Assembly: GCA_947463845.1 (NCBI GenBank)
Contig: CANHUM010000081.1
Coordinates: 1-7,507, forward strand
DNA: 7,507 nt
Source: Comamonadaceae bacterium
Lineage (GTDB): Bacteria; Pseudomonadota; Gammaproteobacteria; Burkholderiales; Burkholderiaceae_C
Direction: 5' to 3'
Below the pieces are notes generated by a model that worked only from the letters and a program-made list of their open reading frames with translations, did no database searches and was not told the DNA's origin. This document shows, in pieces, positions 6,142 to 7,507 of this stretch. The number at the start of each line of letters is the position of its first letter. The stretch's first letter is position 1. The translations under genes and the position numbers were made by a program.

Positions 6142-6967
6142 GGAAATGTCCTTGAAGGAAAGACAGCACGGCTTGGGCAAAGTTGTCGGGTTGCTCAAAA
6201 GTCAACAGGTGGCCCACACCCGTCAGGCACTGGTATTGGGCGTTTGGAATCTTGTCTGCCATGCGCTGCACCACAGTGGGTGCAGCGGTGCGGTCATGCT
6301 CAGCGGCCATGCACAAGGTGGGCACACCGATGGTGGGCAAGGCTTGGCGTTGCTCGAACTGCACCAGCGCACCGAGCGCAGCCTTGTAGGCGGCAGGCGT
6401 GATCGAGCCCATACAGGCTTTGGCCTGCGCCAGACCTGGACCGTCAAAGCCGGGAGCAACCATGGTGGGGACCAGGCCCTCGGCCACCTCGGCCATGCTT
6501 TTGCCAGCCTCCAGAGGTGCCAGCCGCTGTGCGATGAAGGCTTGTTGAAAGTCGCCGCTGCCGTGGCCAAATGCCGGGCTGCTGGCGGCCAGCACCAGCG
6601 CTGCCACGCGCTCAGGGTGCCGCGCCCACATCTGCAAGGCCACCATGCCACCGAGGCTGTGGCCGACCAGCACGGCTTTCTGCAGGCCGTGCACATCCAG
6701 CAGCAAGGCCAGGGCATCGGCCAGCCCATCAAAATCGTAAGGATCGATGAACGGGCTCTGGCCATAGCCGGGCATGTCCCAGGCCAAGCTGGCGTATCCG
6801 GCTTGCGCACAGGCTTGCTGAACGCGTGCCCAGCCCGTCGCACGACCGCCGATGCCATGCAAGAAAACAATGGGGGGCAGCGCTGGGCACGCCGCGATGA
6901 GCGACTCCTGCCAGGCAGCACTCGGTGCGTTTTCGCGCGCGTGATGGGGCGACGCAAACATGTTCAT
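6134..6967 (-). CDS. Alpha/beta-fold hydrolase (MhpC/BphD-like), probable pathway hydrolase
   Basis: The 277-residue protein is a soluble alpha/beta hydrolase with oxyanion motif FLHGIGG (35-41), WDMPGYGQS (63-71), nucleophile elbow VGHSLGG with Ser104, acid AAEHDR with Asp225, and GVGHLLTFEQP with His253. The Ser-Asp-His triad is intact, so this is an esterase, amidase or C-C hydrolase rather than a dehalogenase. The start at 6967 overlaps the stop of the NicX-like gene by 4 bases (ATGA). A second ATG two codons in (6961) has a GGGG stretch seven bases upstream and could be used instead. In nicotinate degradation the step after 2,5-dihydroxypyridine ring opening is deformylation by another alpha/beta hydrolase, NicD. 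The position directly after a NicX-like gene suggests an analogous job on the ring-opened product. It does not look close to NicD (GHSLGG rather than GHSMGA, and little similarity elsewhere), so specificity is left open. Confidence 0.87.
   Translation of the reverse strand: MNMFASPHHARENAPSAAWQESLIAACPALPPIVFLHGIGGRATGWARVQQACAQAGYASLAWDMPGYGQSPFIDPYDFDGLADALALLLDVHGLQKAVLVGHSLGGMVALQMWARHPERVAALVLAASSPAFGHGSGDFQQAFIAQRLAPLEAGKSMAEVAEGLVPTMVAPGFDGPGLAQAKACMGSITPAAYKAALGALVQFEQRQALPTIGVPTLCMAAEHDRTAAPTVVQRMADKIPNAQYQCLTGVGHLLTFEQPDNFAQAVLSFLQGHFHD
6148..6153 (-). promoter_or_regulatory. Shine-Dalgarno deciding the flavoprotein start
   Basis: AAGGAC on the minus strand ends six bases before the ATG at 6141 and lies inside the 3' end of the upstream hydrolase gene. 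It favours this start over the in-frame ATG at 6198 and implies re-initiation by ribosomes finishing the hydrolase. Confidence 0.7.
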
Positions 6968-7507
6968 GCCCCGAATGCATGCGGCACCAGTTCACCCGCG
7001 TCCACCACCACGGTGGTATCGAGTCGGATGGTGCAGCCGCGCATGGGCAAATCAAAGTGGCCCAGGGTGTGTCGGCCCGCCACTTCGTTGGCCCCGGTCG
7101 AGTACAAAAAGTTGCCCGCAAAAGCACGCAGCTCGGTGCCGTTGCAGTCGCGCTTGTCATAGAAGGCCATGGCGTCCCAACGCGCTGCCGGGTTCAGGCC
7201 GAAGCCCACATGCGAGACCGCATACGCGGCGCGGTGGCCCTCAAAGTCTTCCCAGGCCTTGTAGTAGCCGCGCATCATGTCCACATCGACGCCCTGCCCC
7301 TCGATGTGGGTCACGCTGTCGTTTTCAACCGTGAGGCGAATCGTGTCGCGCAAATAGCGTTTGAACGTCAAGTTCACATCACCCGGAGCCATGACCAGCG
7401 TGCCGTTGACGCTGCCCGCTACGGGGAAAGCCAGCGCCAGCCCGGCGGGCCAGTGCGACACCATGCCTGGCTTGGGACAAAAGCCCCACACACCACCCAC
7501 CACCGCC
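6964..7507 (-). CDS. 2,5-dihydroxypyridine 5,6-dioxygenase (NicX)-like metalloenzyme, 5' end missing
   Basis: The frame is open to the right edge, so the true start is outside the window. The 180-odd visible residues are the C-terminal half of a protein of about 350. They follow the NicX family closely from HWPAGLALAFP (visible residues 17-27, numbered from position 7503) through GTLVMAPGD (34-42), SHVGFGLNP (97-105), RAFAGNFLYSTGANE (126-140) and GHFDLPMRG (148-156). NicX uses a non-haem Fe(II) site to open 2,5-dihydroxypyridine to N-formylmaleamate. The His of SHVGFG (H98) and the His and Asp of HFD (H149, D151) match the two-His-one-Asp ligands I recall for that enzyme. The family is related to M29 aminopeptidase T, and database entries often carry that label. 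It is the first visible gene of the operon and overlaps the hydrolase by 4 bases. A ring-cleaving role on a pyridine-like or other hydroxylated ring substrate is inferred; exact substrate unknown. Confidence 0.82.
   Translation of the reverse strand, partial: AVVGGVWGFCPKPGMVSHWPAGLALAFPVAGSVNGTLVMAPGDVNLTFKRYLRDTIRLTVENDSVTHIEGQGVDVDMMRGYYKAWEDFEGHRAAYAVSHVGFGLNPAARWDAMAFYDKRDCNGTELRAFAGNFLYSTGANEVAGRHTLGHFDLPMRGCTIRLDTTVVVDAGELVPHAFGA

Noticed and set aside
5062..6402. Long plus-strand open frame (446 codons) opposite the flavoprotein and hydrolase genes.
   Set aside because: Low-complexity composition, no motifs, and it spans two real genes with conserved active sites on the other strand.
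6134..6967. Assigning the serine hydrolase as NicD (N-formylmaleamate deformylase).
   Set aside because: Position after a NicX-like gene is suggestive, but similarity beyond the common alpha/beta hydrolase motifs is not evident, so only a general hydrolase call is supported.

Overview
The window looks like chromosomal DNA from a betaproteobacterium of the order Burkholderiales, most likely Comamonadaceae. The grounds are high G+C (roughly 60-65% by eye), strong GC bias at third codon positions, and a Bug/TctC-type periplasmic receptor, a family greatly expanded in that order. This is an inference, because no rRNA or other taxonomic marker is present. Coding density is near total and no stretch over 300 bases lacks a gene. 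I see no tRNA, rRNA, CRISPR array, insertion sequence or integrase.

Left part (1-1224, plus strand): two closely spaced genes. The first is a PIN-domain ribonuclease-like protein of the type annotated as a toxin-antitoxin toxin component. Twelve bases later comes a UPF0149 (YecA/YgfB) family protein with a C-terminal SEC-C zinc-binding tail. They end at a convergent junction where a perfect 8-bp inverted repeat spans the stop codon.

Right part (1243-7507, minus strand, reading leftwards): six genes in one direction, almost certainly a catabolic operon. In transcription order they are: the C-terminal half of a metal-dependent 2,5-dihydroxypyridine 5,6-dioxygenase (NicX)-like protein whose 5' end lies beyond the right edge; an alpha/beta hydrolase with an intact Ser-Asp-His triad; an acyl-CoA dehydrogenase-fold flavoprotein; an AMP-forming acyl-CoA synthetase; a Bug/TctC solute-binding protein; and a fluoroacetate/haloacetate dehalogenase-like alpha/beta hydrolase. 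Neighbouring genes overlap by 4, 8, 4 and 1 bases. The only real gap (83 bases) is before the receptor gene, which has its own strong ribosome binding site.

The set reads as: capture of a small carboxylate or N-heterocyclic acid by the receptor, ring opening by the NicX-like enzyme, hydrolysis of the product, CoA activation, flavoenzyme chemistry, and possibly dehalogenation. I know of no described pathway with this combination, so the substrate and reaction order are inferred. The most notable points are the apparent absence of the usual catalytic glutamate in the acyl-CoA dehydrogenase-like protein, and a complete dehalogenase active site carrying an extra loop of about 14 residues.
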